Source of the DNA: Pedococcus bigeumensis
GTDB lineage: Bacteria; Actinomycetota; Actinomycetes; Actinomycetales; Dermatophilaceae
Reading direction: 5' to 3'
Assembly: GCF_006438965.1 (NCBI RefSeq)
Contig: NZ_RCZM01000005.1
Span: forward strand, 1 to 64,000
DNA length: 64,000 nt
Positions within the stretch are counted from its first letter, which is position 1; each line of letters begins with the position of its first letter. Below, piece by piece: positions 10,733 through 20,321 of the stretch. The position numbers and the translations under genes were made by a program. The notes beneath the pieces are model-generated. The model saw only the letters and a program-made list of their open reading frames with translations, was not told where the DNA came from and searched no databases.

Positions 10733-10766
10733 GGGACCGATTCAACCAGTCACCGGCGGGGAACGC

Positions 10767-10799
10767 CGAAGCCCCCGGCCGCAATGGCCGGGGGCTTCG
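10767..10799 (-). terminator. Terminator of the cold-shock gene
   Basis: Perfect 14-nt arms (10767-10780, 10786-10799) enclose the loop GCAAT. It lies 25 bases after the csp stop on the minus strand and before pepN. Confidence 0.75.
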
Positions 10800-10823
10800 A
10801 TCTAGTTCAGAGGGTGGGGCAGG

Positions 10824-11027
10824 TCAGATGACCGTGACCTTCTCCGCCTGGGGACCCTTCGGGCCCTGCGTGATGTCGAACTCCACGCGCTGTGCCTCGT
10901 CGAGCGAGCGGTAGCCGCCGGACTCGATCGCGCTGTAGTGCACGAAGACGTCGGCGCCGCCGCCGTCCTGCTCGATGAAGCCGAAGCCCTTCTCAGCGTT
11001 GAACCACTTCACTGTTCCCTGTGCCAT
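10824..11027 (-). CDS. cspA: Cold-shock protein (single CSD)
   Basis: This 67-residue single-domain cold-shock protein acts as an RNA/ssDNA chaperone. Both RNA-binding motifs are intact: KGFGFIEQ (RNP1) and DVFVHYSAI (RNP2). It opens [14 protein letters not shown], the standard actinobacterial form. The AGGAAAAGAG ribosome-binding region lies about 8 bases before the ATG. A leader of roughly 90 nt separates it from the upstream htpX terminator, so it should have its own promoter and possibly a temperature-responsive 5' UTR, as known for csp genes. Confidence 0.95.
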   Translation of the reverse strand: MAQGTVKWFNAEKGFGFIEQDGGGADVFVHYSAIESGGYRSLDEAQRVEFDITQGPKGPQAEKVTVI

Positions 11028-11110
11028 GGGATAACTCTTTTCCTAATTGGCCGATGTGGCCGCGGATGCGGACCACCAGCTGCGACATCACCACGACACG
11101 GAATACACCG

Positions 11111-11140
11111 CTTAAAGAAAAGGCCCGCGCTTGGCGGGCC
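11111..11140 (-). terminator. Intrinsic terminator after htpX
   Basis: Arms GGCCCGC (11122-11128) and GCGGGCC (11134-11140) are followed, in the minus direction, by TTTTCTTTAAG. This is the most canonical U-tract terminator in the window. It lies about 140 bases after the htpX stop and insulates cspA. Confidence 0.75.
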
Positions 11141-11283
11141 CACTCACACGAGGAACTGCAACTGCCAGCCATCGTAACGCGTATCGGCCAGACTTTCATT
11201 CCCAGCCCCCCGCGAGTCTTGCCGGCGGGCGATTTCCGCCCCCACCGAGCACGCGCAGTGCCGGTTCGTCGCCCACGAAAGAC

Positions 11284-12174
11284 TCAGCGCTGGCGGAACC
11301 CGTAGGCCTGCGCCTCGAGCCGGGCGATCCGCTCGGTCATCGGGGGGTGGGTCGAGAAGAACCGCGACACGTCCTGCGAGCGGAACGGGTTGGCGATCAT
11401 CATGTGGCTGGAGTTCTGCAGGGCTGGCGTCGGCTGTAGGGGCGCCCGGGCGACGCCGACCTCGAGCTTGCGCAGGGCCGAGGCGAGGGCCAGTGGGTCA
11501 CCGGTCAGCTTGGCGCCGTCCTCGTCCGCGTCGTACTCGCGGGTGCGGCTGATGGCCATCTGGATCATCATCGCGGCGAACGGTGCGAGCAGTGCCATGG
11601 CCAGCATCGCGATGGGGTTGGGGCGGTCGTCGTCACTGCTGCCGCCAGCGCCGAACATGCTTGCGAACATGAGCATCTGGGCCACCGAGGTGATCACGCC
11701 GGCCACCGCGGCGGCCACCGAGCCGGTGAGGATGTCCCGGTTGTAGACGTGCATCAGCTCGTGCCCGAGGACACCGCGCAGCTCACGCTCGTCGAGCAGG
11801 CCGAGGATGCCCTCGGTGCAGCAGACGGCAGCGTTCTCGGGGTTGCGACCGGTCGCGAACGCGTTGGGTGCGGGGGTGGGGCTGACGTAGATCTTGGGCA
11901 TCGGCTTGCCCGCGGCGGTGGAGAGCTCGCGGACGATGCGGTACATCGCGGGCGCCTGGGCCTCGCTGACGGGATACGCGTGCATCGCCTTGATGGCCAG
12001 CTTGTCCGAGTTCCAGTAGCCGTAGGCCGTCATGCCGACACCCAACAGGGCGAACAGCCAGATGAATGCGGCGCTGCCGGTGGACGCCGAGATGTAGCCG
12101 CCGATGCCGAGCAGGAGGGCGAAGATGCCGCCGAAGAGGGCTGCCGTCTTGAGCCCGTTGAAATGGTTGTGCAT
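11284..12174 (-). CDS. htpX: HtpX membrane zinc metalloprotease
   Basis: This 296-residue M48B protease degrades damaged membrane proteins. Two N-terminal helices (about 11-30 and 34-52) are followed by the zinc motif HELMH (H138, E139, H142). Two further helices follow, and the third ligand region is SRTREYDADEDGA. The C-terminal STHPPMTERIARLEAQ is typical. The start ATG at 12174 (MHNHFNGLKTA) fits the family; longer upstream in-frame reading shows no homology. It is followed by its own terminator. Confidence 0.93.
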   Translation of the reverse strand: MHNHFNGLKTAALFGGIFALLLGIGGYISASTGSAAFIWLFALLGVGMTAYGYWNSDKLAIKAMHAYPVSEAQAPAMYRIVRELSTAAGKPMPKIYVSPTPAPNAFATGRNPENAAVCCTEGILGLLDERELRGVLGHELMHVYNRDILTGSVAAAVAGVITSVAQMLMFASMFGAGGSSDDDRPNPIAMLAMALLAPFAAMMIQMAISRTREYDADEDGAKLTGDPLALASALRKLEVGVARAPLQPTPALQNSSHMMIANPFRSQDVSRFFSTHPPMTERIARLEAQAYGFRQR

Positions 12175-12269
12175 GTCAGCCTCAACGCTCCCTTCCGTGC
12201 TGGCGTTCCCGACCGATGGCCTGACCGATGGCGCTGTCGGACGCCCGGTCGAAGGCCCGGTCGAAGGCC

Positions 12270-13799
12270 TCAGTCGAGCAGCCCGAGCAGCAGCTGGGGC
12301 ATCACGCTGGTGGCGACCAGGGCAGCACCGCTGAGCACCAGGGCTGCCAGCGCGGGGCGCGGGATGCTCCGGATGACGGGCCGGGCAGGACCCTCGTCGG
12401 GGTCGCGGAGCAGCACCGCGAACCAGCGCAGGTAGACCGCGACACCGATCACCGCGTTGAGCACCGCGACCAGCGCCAGCGCCCACTGCCCCGCACCGAC
12501 GACCGGGCGCAGCGCCACCACCTTGGCGATCAGCCCCACGACACCCGGCGGGAGCCCGGCGAGCGACAACAGGGCCAGTCCCAGCGCGCCTCCCAGCAGG
12601 GGGTGGGCCCGCAACAAGCCGGTGTATGCCGTGAGCGTGCGGCCGAGGTCGGTGGCGCCACGGAGGCGTGGTGTCGAGGTGACTACGTGCACCACGACGA
12701 ACGCGACCAGCGTGGCGATGACGTAGGCCAGCAGGTAGCCGCCGGAGGCGGCCGCGGACTGCTCGTTCAGGGCAGACAACGGCAATACGACCCACCCGGC
12801 CTGCGCGACGGTCGACCAGGCGAGCAGCCGGACCGGGTCGTCCTGGACGAGGGCCAGCACGTTGCCGAGCGTCATCGACACAGCGGCAAGCATGCCGATC
12901 CCGAAGAGGACCGGGGCTCCGGCGCCGACGAGGGGTCGGACGACGACGAGCAGCGCGGCCAGGGCCGCGACCTTCGAGGTGGCGGCAAGGAAGGCGGCGA
13001 CCGGTTCGGTGGCTCCGGCGTAGGCCTGTGGCGTCCAGACGTGGAACGGGACGAGGCTGAGCTTGAAGCCCAGACCTGCGAGCAGGAGCAGGGCGGCGAG
13101 GAGCAGCACGACCCGCCGCTGCGGGTCAGCGAGCGCCTCGGTGGCAGCGGCGGCGGAGAAGACCGCCTCGCCGGTGGACACCAGCCACAGCGCGGCACCG
13201 AGGGCGACCATTGCGAAGGAGACCAGTGAGGTGGTCAGCAGGGCCAGCGCCCCACGCCCTGCCGGGGCGTCGCCACGCAGCGCGACCAGGGCGATGGCGG
13301 GGAGGGTGGCCAGCTCGAGGCAGACCAGCCAGGATCCCAGGTCGTGCGCCGCGGCGACGCCTGCCGCACCCGCAGTGGCTGCCAGGACCAGTGACACGAG
13401 GACGGCCGGGCCGCCGCGCAGGTGGTCGCGTGGATCGGTGCCCGGCCAGCTCAGGAGGAGTACGACGAGGGCGGACCCGAGGGCGCCGAGCTGCAGGGCA
13501 CTGGCGAGCGGGCCGGCTTCGAAGAGACACCCGTCAGGTGCCGGGAGGCAGAGCGTGCGCAGGGGGTCGTCAGCCGTGCGGAGCACCCCGGGCACCGTGA
13601 GCGCAATCCCGGCGACGAGCGCCAGGACCCCGACGGTCGCGTGCAGCCGGACCAGTCGCGGGGCGAGGACGTCCAGGACCAGGACGGCGACCGCAGCCAG
13701 TGCCGGGACGAGCACCGGCGCGAGGACCGACCAGTCGAAGGTGACCAGGCTGGTCGCGGCGGGAGCCACCGACGCGGAGGCCACGGTCGTAGCGATCAT
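12270..13799 (-). CDS. nuoN: Complex I antiporter-like subunit N, second copy
   Basis: This 509-residue polytopic membrane protein has the proton-antiporter fold. LAGLGFKLSLVPFHVWTPQ and the following TEPVAAFLAATSKVAA carry the conserved lysines of the discontinuous helices. It is the last gene of the second nuo cluster and overlaps nuoM by ATGA. It is clearly diverged from the nuoN at 41.3-42.9 kb, so it is not a recent duplicate. In complex I this subunit translocates protons. Confidence 0.9.
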   Translation of the reverse strand: MIATTVASASVAPAATSLVTFDWSVLAPVLVPALAAVAVLVLDVLAPRLVRLHATVGVLALVAGIALTVPGVLRTADDPLRTLCLPAPDGCLFEAGPLASALQLGALGSALVVLLLSWPGTDPRDHLRGGPAVLVSLVLAATAGAAGVAAAHDLGSWLVCLELATLPAIALVALRGDAPAGRGALALLTTSLVSFAMVALGAALWLVSTGEAVFSAAAATEALADPQRRVVLLLAALLLLAGLGFKLSLVPFHVWTPQAYAGATEPVAAFLAATSKVAALAALLVVVRPLVGAGAPVLFGIGMLAAVSMTLGNVLALVQDDPVRLLAWSTVAQAGWVVLPLSALNEQSAAASGGYLLAYVIATLVAFVVVHVVTSTPRLRGATDLGRTLTAYTGLLRAHPLLGGALGLALLSLAGLPPGVVGLIAKVVALRPVVGAGQWALALVAVLNAVIGVAVYLRWFAVLLRDPDEGPARPVIRSIPRPALAALVLSGAALVATSVMPQLLLGLLD

Positions 13800-15271
13800 G
13801 GGGCCGCTCCGACGATCGTGGTCACGGCGTCGCCGGTCATGGCCAGCAGGGGTCCGGGGGCGATGCCGAGCAGCAGGACCGCCACCACCAGCACGGCGAT
13901 GACGTCCCACTCGCTGTCGCGGCTGTCCTCGATGGGCGGGGCAGTGCGCTCCCCCGCCCACACGGTCCGGGCGACGCGGAGCGCATAGGCAGCGGCGAGC
14001 ACGGTGCCCATGGCAGCCACCACGGCCAAGGTGCGGAACAGCCCTTCGGGACGGTCGGCGGCGGGTGACCACGCGGCATACACGCTGAGGAACTCGCCCC
14101 AGAAGCCGGCGAGACCGGGCAGCCCGAGGGATGCGGCAAGGCCGACGATGAGCGCGAACCCGAGCCGCGGGGTGACCTCGCGCAGGGCCGCGCGGGCCGT
14201 CTCGAGGTCGGCGCTCCCCCAGCGCTCCTTGAGCCCACCGACGACGACGAAGAGCAGGGCGGAGATCACGCCGTGGGCGACGTTCGCGAACAGCGCTGCC
14301 TGGAGTCCGGTGCGGGTGCCGCTGGACAGGCCGAGGATGACGAAGCCCATGTGCGCGACCGAGGAGTAGGCGATGAGCCGCTTGAGGTCGCGTTCGACGA
14401 GGCAGGCCAGTCCTCCCCAGATGATCCCGATCGCGCCGAGGACGGCCAGGACCGGCGCGACCTTCGCGAACCCGTCGGGCACCGAGGCGAGCGGTAGCCG
14501 GACCAGGCCGTAGGTGCCCATCTTGAGCAGCACCGCTGCCAGCAGGACCGAGCCGGCGGTGGGTGCCGTCGTGTGCGCTGGCGGCAGCCAGGTGTGCAGC
14601 GGGAAGACCGGCACCTTGACCGCCAGCCCTGCGACGAGGAGTGCCGCGACGAGCGTCTGGGTGCCGACAGGTATGCCGTGTCCACCGCCTTGGGCGAGGA
14701 CGTCCAGGTCGGAGGTGCCCGACTTCGCGACGAGGGCGAGGATGCCGACGAGCATCAGCGTCGAGCCGAAGGCGGTGTAGAGGACGAACCGCCCCCCGGC
14801 GTCCGCGCGCGCTGCGGCGTCGTGGGCGTCGCCGAACCTGGTGATGAGCACCCACATCGGGACGAGGACGAGCTCGAAGGCGACGAAGAAGAGGACGGCG
14901 TCGCGGGCGTAGAAGGTGGCCAGGGCGCCGAACTCGACTAGCAGCAGGCAGGCGTGGAAGGCCGCGGTGGTGCCGCCCTTCGGGGGCCGGTCCAGGGTGT
15001 GCAGCACGACACCGACCCCGAGGATCGCCGTCAGCAGGAGCAAGGGCGCGCTGATGCCGTCGACGGCCAGCTGCCAGCGCAGGCCGAGCGACGGCACCCA
15101 GGCACGGTCGACGGTCGGGCGGACGATCACGGCGACGACGACCGCGGCCAGGGCGATGACGCTGGCGACGCTGGCGAGCAGGTTCGCGGTGCGGTGCGAG
15201 ACCGTGCGCCCACCGGTGAGCAGCCAGACGGCCACGGCCGCCGGGACCACCAGGCTGGTCAGGATCACCAC
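13796..15271 (-). CDS. nuoM: Complex I antiporter-like subunit M, second copy
   Basis: This protein of about 491 residues has some fourteen hydrophobic helices. The family motif VAFELVLVPMWVLITRFG carries the conserved helix-5 Glu, and VKVPVFPLHTWLPPAHT and LKRLIAYSSVAHMGFV are also present. The GTG at 15271 is chosen (a second GTG follows directly), 29 bases after the nuoL stop. It should form one of the three proton channels of the membrane arm of the second complex. Confidence 0.9.
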   Translation of the reverse strand: MVILTSLVVPAAVAVWLLTGGRTVSHRTANLLASVASVIALAAVVVAVIVRPTVDRAWVPSLGLRWQLAVDGISAPLLLLTAILGVGVVLHTLDRPPKGGTTAAFHACLLLVEFGALATFYARDAVLFFVAFELVLVPMWVLITRFGDAHDAAARADAGGRFVLYTAFGSTLMLVGILALVAKSGTSDLDVLAQGGGHGIPVGTQTLVAALLVAGLAVKVPVFPLHTWLPPAHTTAPTAGSVLLAAVLLKMGTYGLVRLPLASVPDGFAKVAPVLAVLGAIGIIWGGLACLVERDLKRLIAYSSVAHMGFVILGLSSGTRTGLQAALFANVAHGVISALLFVVVGGLKERWGSADLETARAALREVTPRLGFALIVGLAASLGLPGLAGFWGEFLSVYAAWSPAADRPEGLFRTLAVVAAMGTVLAAAYALRVARTVWAGERTAPPIEDSRDSEWDVIAVLVVAVLLLGIAPGPLLAMTGDAVTTIVGAAP

Positions 15272-15299
15272 GGTCTTGCCTTCACCACAGTCTTTGAAC

Positions 15300-17174
15300 T
15301 CACCACAGCGCCACCCCCGCGAGCGCGACCGCGACGACTCCGGCGACGACCCAGGCCAGCCCGGAGGATGCCCGCTCGGCGCGGTGCGCCCGCTGCCCGC
15401 CGGAGCCGCCGAGGCTGGCTGCCGCTGCTGCGCCTCGAACGTAGGCGTCGACCACCTCACGGTCGAGGAAGACGACGAGGTGGGCGAGGGCGACGACCGG
15501 CCGGGCGACGTAGTCGACATACAGTCGGTCGACACCGAAACCGTTGTCGAACAACGGCATCCGGGCACCGACGATCTGCACCGCAGGATCCTCGCCATTG
15601 GCCAGCGAACGTACGGCCAGCCCGGCCCCGACGATCAGCAGGACGCTGAGCAGCGCCACGAGCCAGCCGATGTGACCCCCGAGGTCGAGCAGCGGCGTGA
15701 AGACGACGAGGCCGCCGACGAGGGTCAGGATGGTCAGCACCGTGACTAAGGCGCGCACCGGGAAGGTGGCGGTGTCGGCGTCGTGCCGCTCGATGTCCGC
15801 GGCGGTCAGGTCGTCGAGGACCAGCCACGCCCGCATGCAGTAGGCCGCGGTCAGGACGACCGTCAGCAACCCGGCCAGCAGCACGATCCACGCACGCGCC
15901 TGGCCGTCGGCGGCACCGGCCTCGGCAGCAGCGAGGACGTGCTCCTTCGAGACGAACCCGACGAGCGGAGGCACTCCCGCCAGCGACAACAGCCCGACGA
16001 ACATCGCGGGCCGGATGAACAGGTGCCCACGCAGTCCCCCGCGCATCGCCGTTGCAGCCGTGCCACCGACGGTCACGCTCAGCCAGCCGATCGCGAGGAA
16101 GAGCAGGGCCTTGAAGAACGCGTGCGAGTAGAGGTGCAGGACCCCGGCGCCGGGGCCCTCGTCGGCGGGTGCGACGGCGAGGGCCGAGAGCATCAGGGCG
16201 ACCTGGCTGAGCGTTGAGTACGCGAGCAGCCGCTTGAGGTCGCTCTGCCCGAACGCCAGCACCGCGGCATACACCATCGTCACGGCGGTGCTCAGGGCCA
16301 GCAGCCAGCGGGCGCCCTCACTCGCCGCGAAGACGTCGAACAGCTGGGCGATGACGAACGTGCCAGCCGCGACCATCGTCGCCGCGTGGATGAGGGCGGA
16401 CGCGGGCGTTGGGCCCTCCATCGCGTCGGGCAGCCAGTCGTGGAACGGGACCATGCCGGACTTGCCGAGGATGCCGATGACGAGCAGCACCATGGCGGCA
16501 GTGCGCAGGGTGGCGTTCGGGGCTGCGCAGGCGCCGGCGTCCGGGCAGTCTGTGGCGGCCCAGGCCTGGAGCACCTGCGGGTAGGCCGTCGAGCCGGCTC
16601 CCGCGGCGAGGATCACCACCCCGAGGACGAACCCGACGTCCGCGAGCCGGGTGACCAGGAACGCCTTGAGCGCGGCGCGGCGGGCGGACTCGTTGCGGCT
16701 CCAGTGGCCGATGAGCAGGTAGGAGCACCAGCCCATCACCTCCCAGCCGACCAGGGTGAGGACGAGATCGGCGGACTGGACGACGAGCAGCATGGCCGCC
16801 GTGAACAGCGAGACCGTCGCGGCGAAGATGCCGTAGCGGTCGTCCTCGCGCAGGTACCAGCCGGCGAATGCCTGCACGGCCCAGCCGACGATCGCGACGA
16901 CGAGGGCGATCGTGGCGGTCCCCACGGTTGCCTGCAGCTCCAACGGGATTCGCAGCTCCCCGGCCTCGAGGGCGGGGATCGTGTGGACGATGGTGACCCT
17001 CGACGAGCCGCCCACGGCGATCACCTGGAGCAGAGCCATGACGACCGCGAGGAGGGAGGCACCCACCGCGACGAATCGTGCCGCGCGAGGGTCAATGCGA
17101 CGAGCCAGCAGCAGCCCGATCAGGGCTGCCACGGTGGGGACGAGGACGACGAGACGGACCGCGGCGGCGCTCAT
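15300..17174 (-). CDS. nuoL: Complex I antiporter-like subunit L, second copy
   Basis: This 624-residue protein carries LTLVGWEVMGWCSYLLIGHW with the conserved Glu, GKSGMVPFHDWLPDAMEGPT with the conserved Lys, and [12 protein letters not shown]. The C-terminal half includes the long lateral helix region. It overlaps nuoK by ATGA. As in other complex I machines it would form the distal proton channel; all key charged residues that I can see are kept, so the module looks functional. Confidence 0.92.
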   Translation of the reverse strand: MSAAAVRLVVLVPTVAALIGLLLARRIDPRAARFVAVGASLLAVVMALLQVIAVGGSSRVTIVHTIPALEAGELRIPLELQATVGTATIALVVAIVGWAVQAFAGWYLREDDRYGIFAATVSLFTAAMLLVVQSADLVLTLVGWEVMGWCSYLLIGHWSRNESARRAALKAFLVTRLADVGFVLGVVILAAGAGSTAYPQVLQAWAATDCPDAGACAAPNATLRTAAMVLLVIGILGKSGMVPFHDWLPDAMEGPTPASALIHAATMVAAGTFVIAQLFDVFAASEGARWLLALSTAVTMVYAAVLAFGQSDLKRLLAYSTLSQVALMLSALAVAPADEGPGAGVLHLYSHAFFKALLFLAIGWLSVTVGGTAATAMRGGLRGHLFIRPAMFVGLLSLAGVPPLVGFVSKEHVLAAAEAGAADGQARAWIVLLAGLLTVVLTAAYCMRAWLVLDDLTAADIERHDADTATFPVRALVTVLTILTLVGGLVVFTPLLDLGGHIGWLVALLSVLLIVGAGLAVRSLANGEDPAVQIVGARMPLFDNGFGVDRLYVDYVARPVVALAHLVVFLDREVVDAYVRGAAAAASLGGSGGQRAHRAERASSGLAWVVAGVVAVALAGVALW

Positions 17175-17500
17175 CGCTGACCTTCGCCGACGGTCGCGTC
17201 GTCAAGGTCGACGTCGTCGAGGTCGACATCCCCGCGCAGCCGGTAGACCGCCAGGACGACGGCGAGCGCCACCACGACCTCAGCCGCGGCGATGGTGATG
17301 ACGAACAGGGTCAGCACGTTCCCCGCGGCCCAGCGGTCCCCACCCGCGGCGGCCACCGAGACGAGCAGCAGGTTGGCCGCGTTGAGGATGAGCTCGACAC
17401 CGATCAGGACCAGCACCGCGTTGCGCCGCGCCAGCACGCCGTAGGCCCCCAGTCCCGCGAGGACGGCGGCAAGCAGGTAAGGCCCGGCGAGGTGGATCAT
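17171..17500 (-). CDS. nuoK: Complex I subunit K, second copy
   Basis: This 109-residue protein has three transmembrane helices. GVELILNAANLLLVSVA holds the membrane Glu of the E-channel, and a second Glu is in AAAEVVVALAVVLA. The C-terminal tail is unusually acidic (DVDLDDVDLDDATVGEG). The ATG at 17500 overlaps the nuoJ stop. Confidence 0.92.
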   Translation of the reverse strand: MIHLAGPYLLAAVLAGLGAYGVLARRNAVLVLIGVELILNAANLLLVSVAAAGGDRWAAGNVLTLFVITIAAAEVVVALAVVLAVYRLRGDVDLDDVDLDDATVGEGQR

Positions 17501-18060
17501 GCCGACTCGCTCGGTGTCTGGGCGGCCTGGACCTGGGCGGCCTGGACCTCGTCGGCTGCCTGCTCCGGCCGGGTCATCCGCGACACCGCCATGGCGGCGA
17601 TCAGCGCGACCAGCAGGAGTAGCGACAGGATTTCGAAGGGCCACACCCAGGTGCCGAAGAGCTGCTCCGCGACCTGGGTGGTCGAGGTGTCGTGGCGTTC
17701 GACCGCCGGGCCGGCGATCGGCACGAGAGCCGCGGCCAACAGCGCGGTCACGCCGGCACCAAGCACGCCGGCGAGGACGCGGTGCAGCCGGCTGGTGCTG
17801 ATCTCGCTGTTCGGCCCGATCGGCGCGCGCGTCAGCATCAGCGCGAAGAGGACGAGAACCACGATCGCGCCGACGTAGACGAGCAGCTGCACGAGCGCCA
17901 CGAACTCCGCGCCGAGGACGAGGTAGCAACCGGCCACGGCTCCGAGGCAGACCACCAGCCACAGCGCGGCGTGGACGACGTGGCGGGTGGTCACGGCGAG
18001 CAGGCCGCTGGCGGCGGTGATCAGGCCGACCGCGGCGAAGGCCACGTCCAGTGCGGTCAT
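17497..18060 (-). CDS. nuoJ: Complex I subunit J, second copy
   Basis: This 187-residue protein has five helices. The conserved third-helix segment LLVYVGAIVVLVLFALML carries the typical Tyr-Val-Gly. The C-terminus is a Gln/Ala-rich tail (AADEVQAAQVQAAQTPSES) not found in the other nuoJ. The start at 18060 gives the standard N-terminus. A 76-bp gap to nuoI upstream is the widest in this cluster. Confidence 0.9.
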   Translation of the reverse strand: MTALDVAFAAVGLITAASGLLAVTTRHVVHAALWLVVCLGAVAGCYLVLGAEFVALVQLLVYVGAIVVLVLFALMLTRAPIGPNSEISTSRLHRVLAGVLGAGVTALLAAALVPIAGPAVERHDTSTTQVAEQLFGTWVWPFEILSLLLLVALIAAMAVSRMTRPEQAADEVQAAQVQAAQTPSESA

Positions 18061-18136
18061 GCGACGACACCTTGAGGACACGAGCGACGAAGGAGCGAGG
18101 CCCGCAAAGGCGAGGAGCATGGCCCCTTCAGGGCCG

Positions 18137-18835
18137 TCATTCCTCGGACTCCGGTGCTGGCTCGGGTACTGCCTCGGCGGCCGGCGACTCCTGCCCGGTG
18201 GGGATGGCTCGCGTCGGCGTCGCTGGCGTTGGCGTCGGTTGGGTCGGCGTGGCTCGCGTGGGCGTGGCCCGAGTCGGGGTCGGCCGTTCCGGGGTCGCGC
18301 GCGTCAGCCGGCCAGGGCGGGTCGTGGCGCCGATCTCGGCGGCCTCGGCCGAGTGCTCGTCCAGCGCCGATGGCGGCGGCACGGTGGGCATCCACTGCCC
18401 GAGCCGGTCCTTCTCGTGCAGCAGGTCGCGGATGTCCATCTCGGCGTACTCGAACTCTGGGCTCCAGTGCAGGGCGTCGAACGGGCACACCTCGATGCAG
18501 ATGCCGCAGTACATGCAGAGGCTGAAGTCGATGGCGAACCGGTCGAGCACGTTGCGCTGCCGCTCGCGGCCACCCTCGGTCGTGGCCGGGATCGTCTCCT
18601 TGTGCGAGTCGATGTAGATGCACCAGTCCGGGCACTCACGGGCACAGAGCATGCAGGACGTGCAGTTCTCCTCGAGCAGCGCGATGACACCGCGGCTGCG
18701 GGGCGGCAGGTGCGGCTGAGCGTCGGGGTACTCCGCGGTGTGGGTCGGCTTGGCCATGGTGCGCGCCGTGGTGGCGAGCCCCTTGAGGATGCCCGGTATG
18801 CCGATGCCGCCCGGCTTCTTTGCCTGCTCGCTCAT
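18137..18835 (-). CDS. nuoI: Complex I 4Fe-4S subunit I, second copy, with Thr-Pro repeat tail
   Basis: This 232-residue protein has two ferredoxin motifs, with cysteines at about 58/61/64/68 ([12 protein letters not shown]) and 107/110/113/117 ([12 protein letters not shown]). These are the ligands of clusters N6a and N6b that lead electrons to NuoB. Residues 179-213 form an odd tail of Thr-Pro-Thr-Arg-Ala repeats, encoded by imperfect GC-rich tandem repeats. The tail is absent from the NuoI at 47.5-48.2 kb. It overlaps nuoH by ATGA. This subunit would be the natural entry point if ferredoxin feeds the complex directly (inference). Confidence 0.9.
   Translation of the reverse strand: MSEQAKKPGGIGIPGILKGLATTARTMAKPTHTAEYPDAQPHLPPRSRGVIALLEENCTSCMLCARECPDWCIYIDSHKETIPATTEGGRERQRNVLDRFAIDFSLCMYCGICIEVCPFDALHWSPEFEYAEMDIRDLLHEKDRLGQWMPTVPPPSALDEHSAEAAEIGATTRPGRLTRATPERPTPTRATPTRATPTQPTPTPATPTRAIPTGQESPAAEAVPEPAPESEE
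18170..18300 (-). repeat. Imperfect tandem repeat coding the NuoI Thr-Pro tail
   Basis: The region repeats GT-rich units such as GGCGTGGCTCGCGTGG and GGCGTGGCCCGAGTCGG on the plus strand. Read on the minus strand they give successive [15 protein letters not shown] units. Copy number may vary between strains. Confidence 0.7.
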
Positions 18836-19791
18836 GCGGTGGTCACCACCCAGACACCGGTGAGGGCCAGCTGGGCCAGCGCGAGCGGGACGAGGACGAG
18901 CCAGGCCAGCCGCTGCAGCTGGTCCTCACGCAGCCGGGGCCATGCGACGCGCAGCCAGATGACGACGACGGCGATGCAGAACCCCTTGAGCAGCGTCCAC
19001 AGCCAGCCGAGCTGGTCGCTGAGCAGCCCGTGCCAGCCGCCGAGGTAGAGCACGGCGAACAACAGCGACATGACGACGATCCCGGCGTACTCGCTGAGCA
19101 GGAAGAACGCGAACCGCAGCCCTGTGTACTCGGTGTACGCACCGAACACGATCTCGGAGTCGGCCACCGGCATGTCGAACGGCGGCCGCTGGAGCTCGGC
19201 CACGGCGGCGACGAGGAAGACGATGGCACCCGGCAGCTGGAAGATCAGCCACCACGGCGACCACGCGGCGGCGATGCCAGAGAGCGACAGGGAACCGGCA
19301 GCGAGGCAGACACTGGCGACGGCCAGCACCATCGGCAGCTCGTAGGACAGCAGCTGTGCGGCAGCGCGCATGGCGCCGAGCAGCGAGTACTTGTTGGCAC
19401 TGGCCCAGCCAGCCATCAAGGTGCCGAGGATGCCCACGGCCGTCACCGCGAGCACGAAGACGGCAGAGGCGGGCAGGTCCGCCGCCACCACGTCCGGGCT
19501 GAGCGGAATCGCAGCAAGGGCAACGAGGTACGGGACGAGCGCAACGGCAGGCGCAAACCGGAAGACGCGCTTGTCGGCAGCTGCGGGAGTGATGTCCTCC
19601 TTCTGCACGAACTTGACCCCGTCGGCCACCAGCTGGGCCCACCCGTGGAACCCACCGGCATACATCGGGCCCAGACGCCCCTGCATGTGGGCCATCACCT
19701 TGTGCTCGGTCTGACCCACCAGGAGCGGCAGCACGAGGAAGGCGGCCAGCACACCCACGGCACGCAGGGTCACCTCGACGGTGTCACTCAC
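18832..19791 (-). CDS. nuoH: Complex I subunit H, second copy
   Basis: This 319-residue membrane protein forms the floor of the quinone chamber. [20 protein letters not shown] and [15 protein letters not shown] are the conserved first cytosolic loop, and [19 protein letters not shown] the acidic loop facing NuoB/NuoD. The GTG at 19791 overlaps the nuoC stop (GTGA); another GTG twelve bases earlier is possible. It directly follows nuoC, where nuoD would be expected. Confidence 0.9.
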   Translation of the reverse strand: MSDTVEVTLRAVGVLAAFLVLPLLVGQTEHKVMAHMQGRLGPMYAGGFHGWAQLVADGVKFVQKEDITPAAADKRVFRFAPAVALVPYLVALAAIPLSPDVVAADLPASAVFVLAVTAVGILGTLMAGWASANKYSLLGAMRAAAQLLSYELPMVLAVASVCLAAGSLSLSGIAAAWSPWWLIFQLPGAIVFLVAAVAELQRPPFDMPVADSEIVFGAYTEYTGLRFAFFLLSEYAGIVVMSLLFAVLYLGGWHGLLSDQLGWLWTLLKGFCIAVVVIWLRVAWPRLREDQLQRLAWLVLVPLALAQLALTGVWVVTTA

Positions 19792-20321
19792 CGTGGCCCC
19801 CACTCGGGGTCGGGCACTCCGGGCGCCGAGACGCGGCGGCGGCCGGTGGGCTTGGCGTGCTCGGACTCACCAGGCTCCTTCGCACCGGGCCACGGTTTCG
19901 AGGCTCGGGCGGCGAGCACGAACGACTTGCGCAGCGGCGTGCCCTCGAAGCCGTCCGGGAGGAGGAGCGGCCGCAGCCCCAGGCCAGTCCCGTCGTCGAA
20001 ACCCTCGAAGTCGAGCCCGAACATCTCGTGCGTCTCCCGCTCGTGCCACGCGGCCCCGCGGAAGACCCCTGTCAGGCTCGCCAGACTCGACCCGTCCGGA
20101 ACGCGGGTGCGGAACAGCTTGCGTCGCAACGCTCTCGGGGTGGTCCCGTCCATGAGGTGACACACGACGTCGAGCCCAGGTGCCTGCTCGTCATCGCTCT
20201 GGTCGACCGCCGTGAGCCAGTCGAAGAAGGTGTAGGCCGCGTCGTCGCGGGCCGCCGTGATCGTCGCCACCCAGTCGGCTGGGTCGACCTCGGCGCGCTC
20301 GAGGGCGCTCGGGTCGCTCAT
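19788..20321 (-). CDS. nuoC: Complex I 30-kDa subunit C, second copy
   Basis: This 177-residue protein carries the NuoC signature [17 protein letters not shown]. It has a short basic C-terminal tail ([12 protein letters not shown]). It is not fused to NuoD and no NuoD coding sequence follows: the next gene overlaps its stop. The start ATG at 20321 overlaps the nuoB stop. It is shorter than the other nuoC (295 residues), which has a long acidic N-terminal extension. Confidence 0.88.
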   Translation of the reverse strand: MSDPSALERAEVDPADWVATITAARDDAAYTFFDWLTAVDQSDDEQAPGLDVVCHLMDGTTPRALRRKLFRTRVPDGSSLASLTGVFRGAAWHERETHEMFGLDFEGFDDGTGLGLRPLLLPDGFEGTPLRKSFVLAARASKPWPGAKEPGESEHAKPTGRRRVSAPGVPDPEWGPR

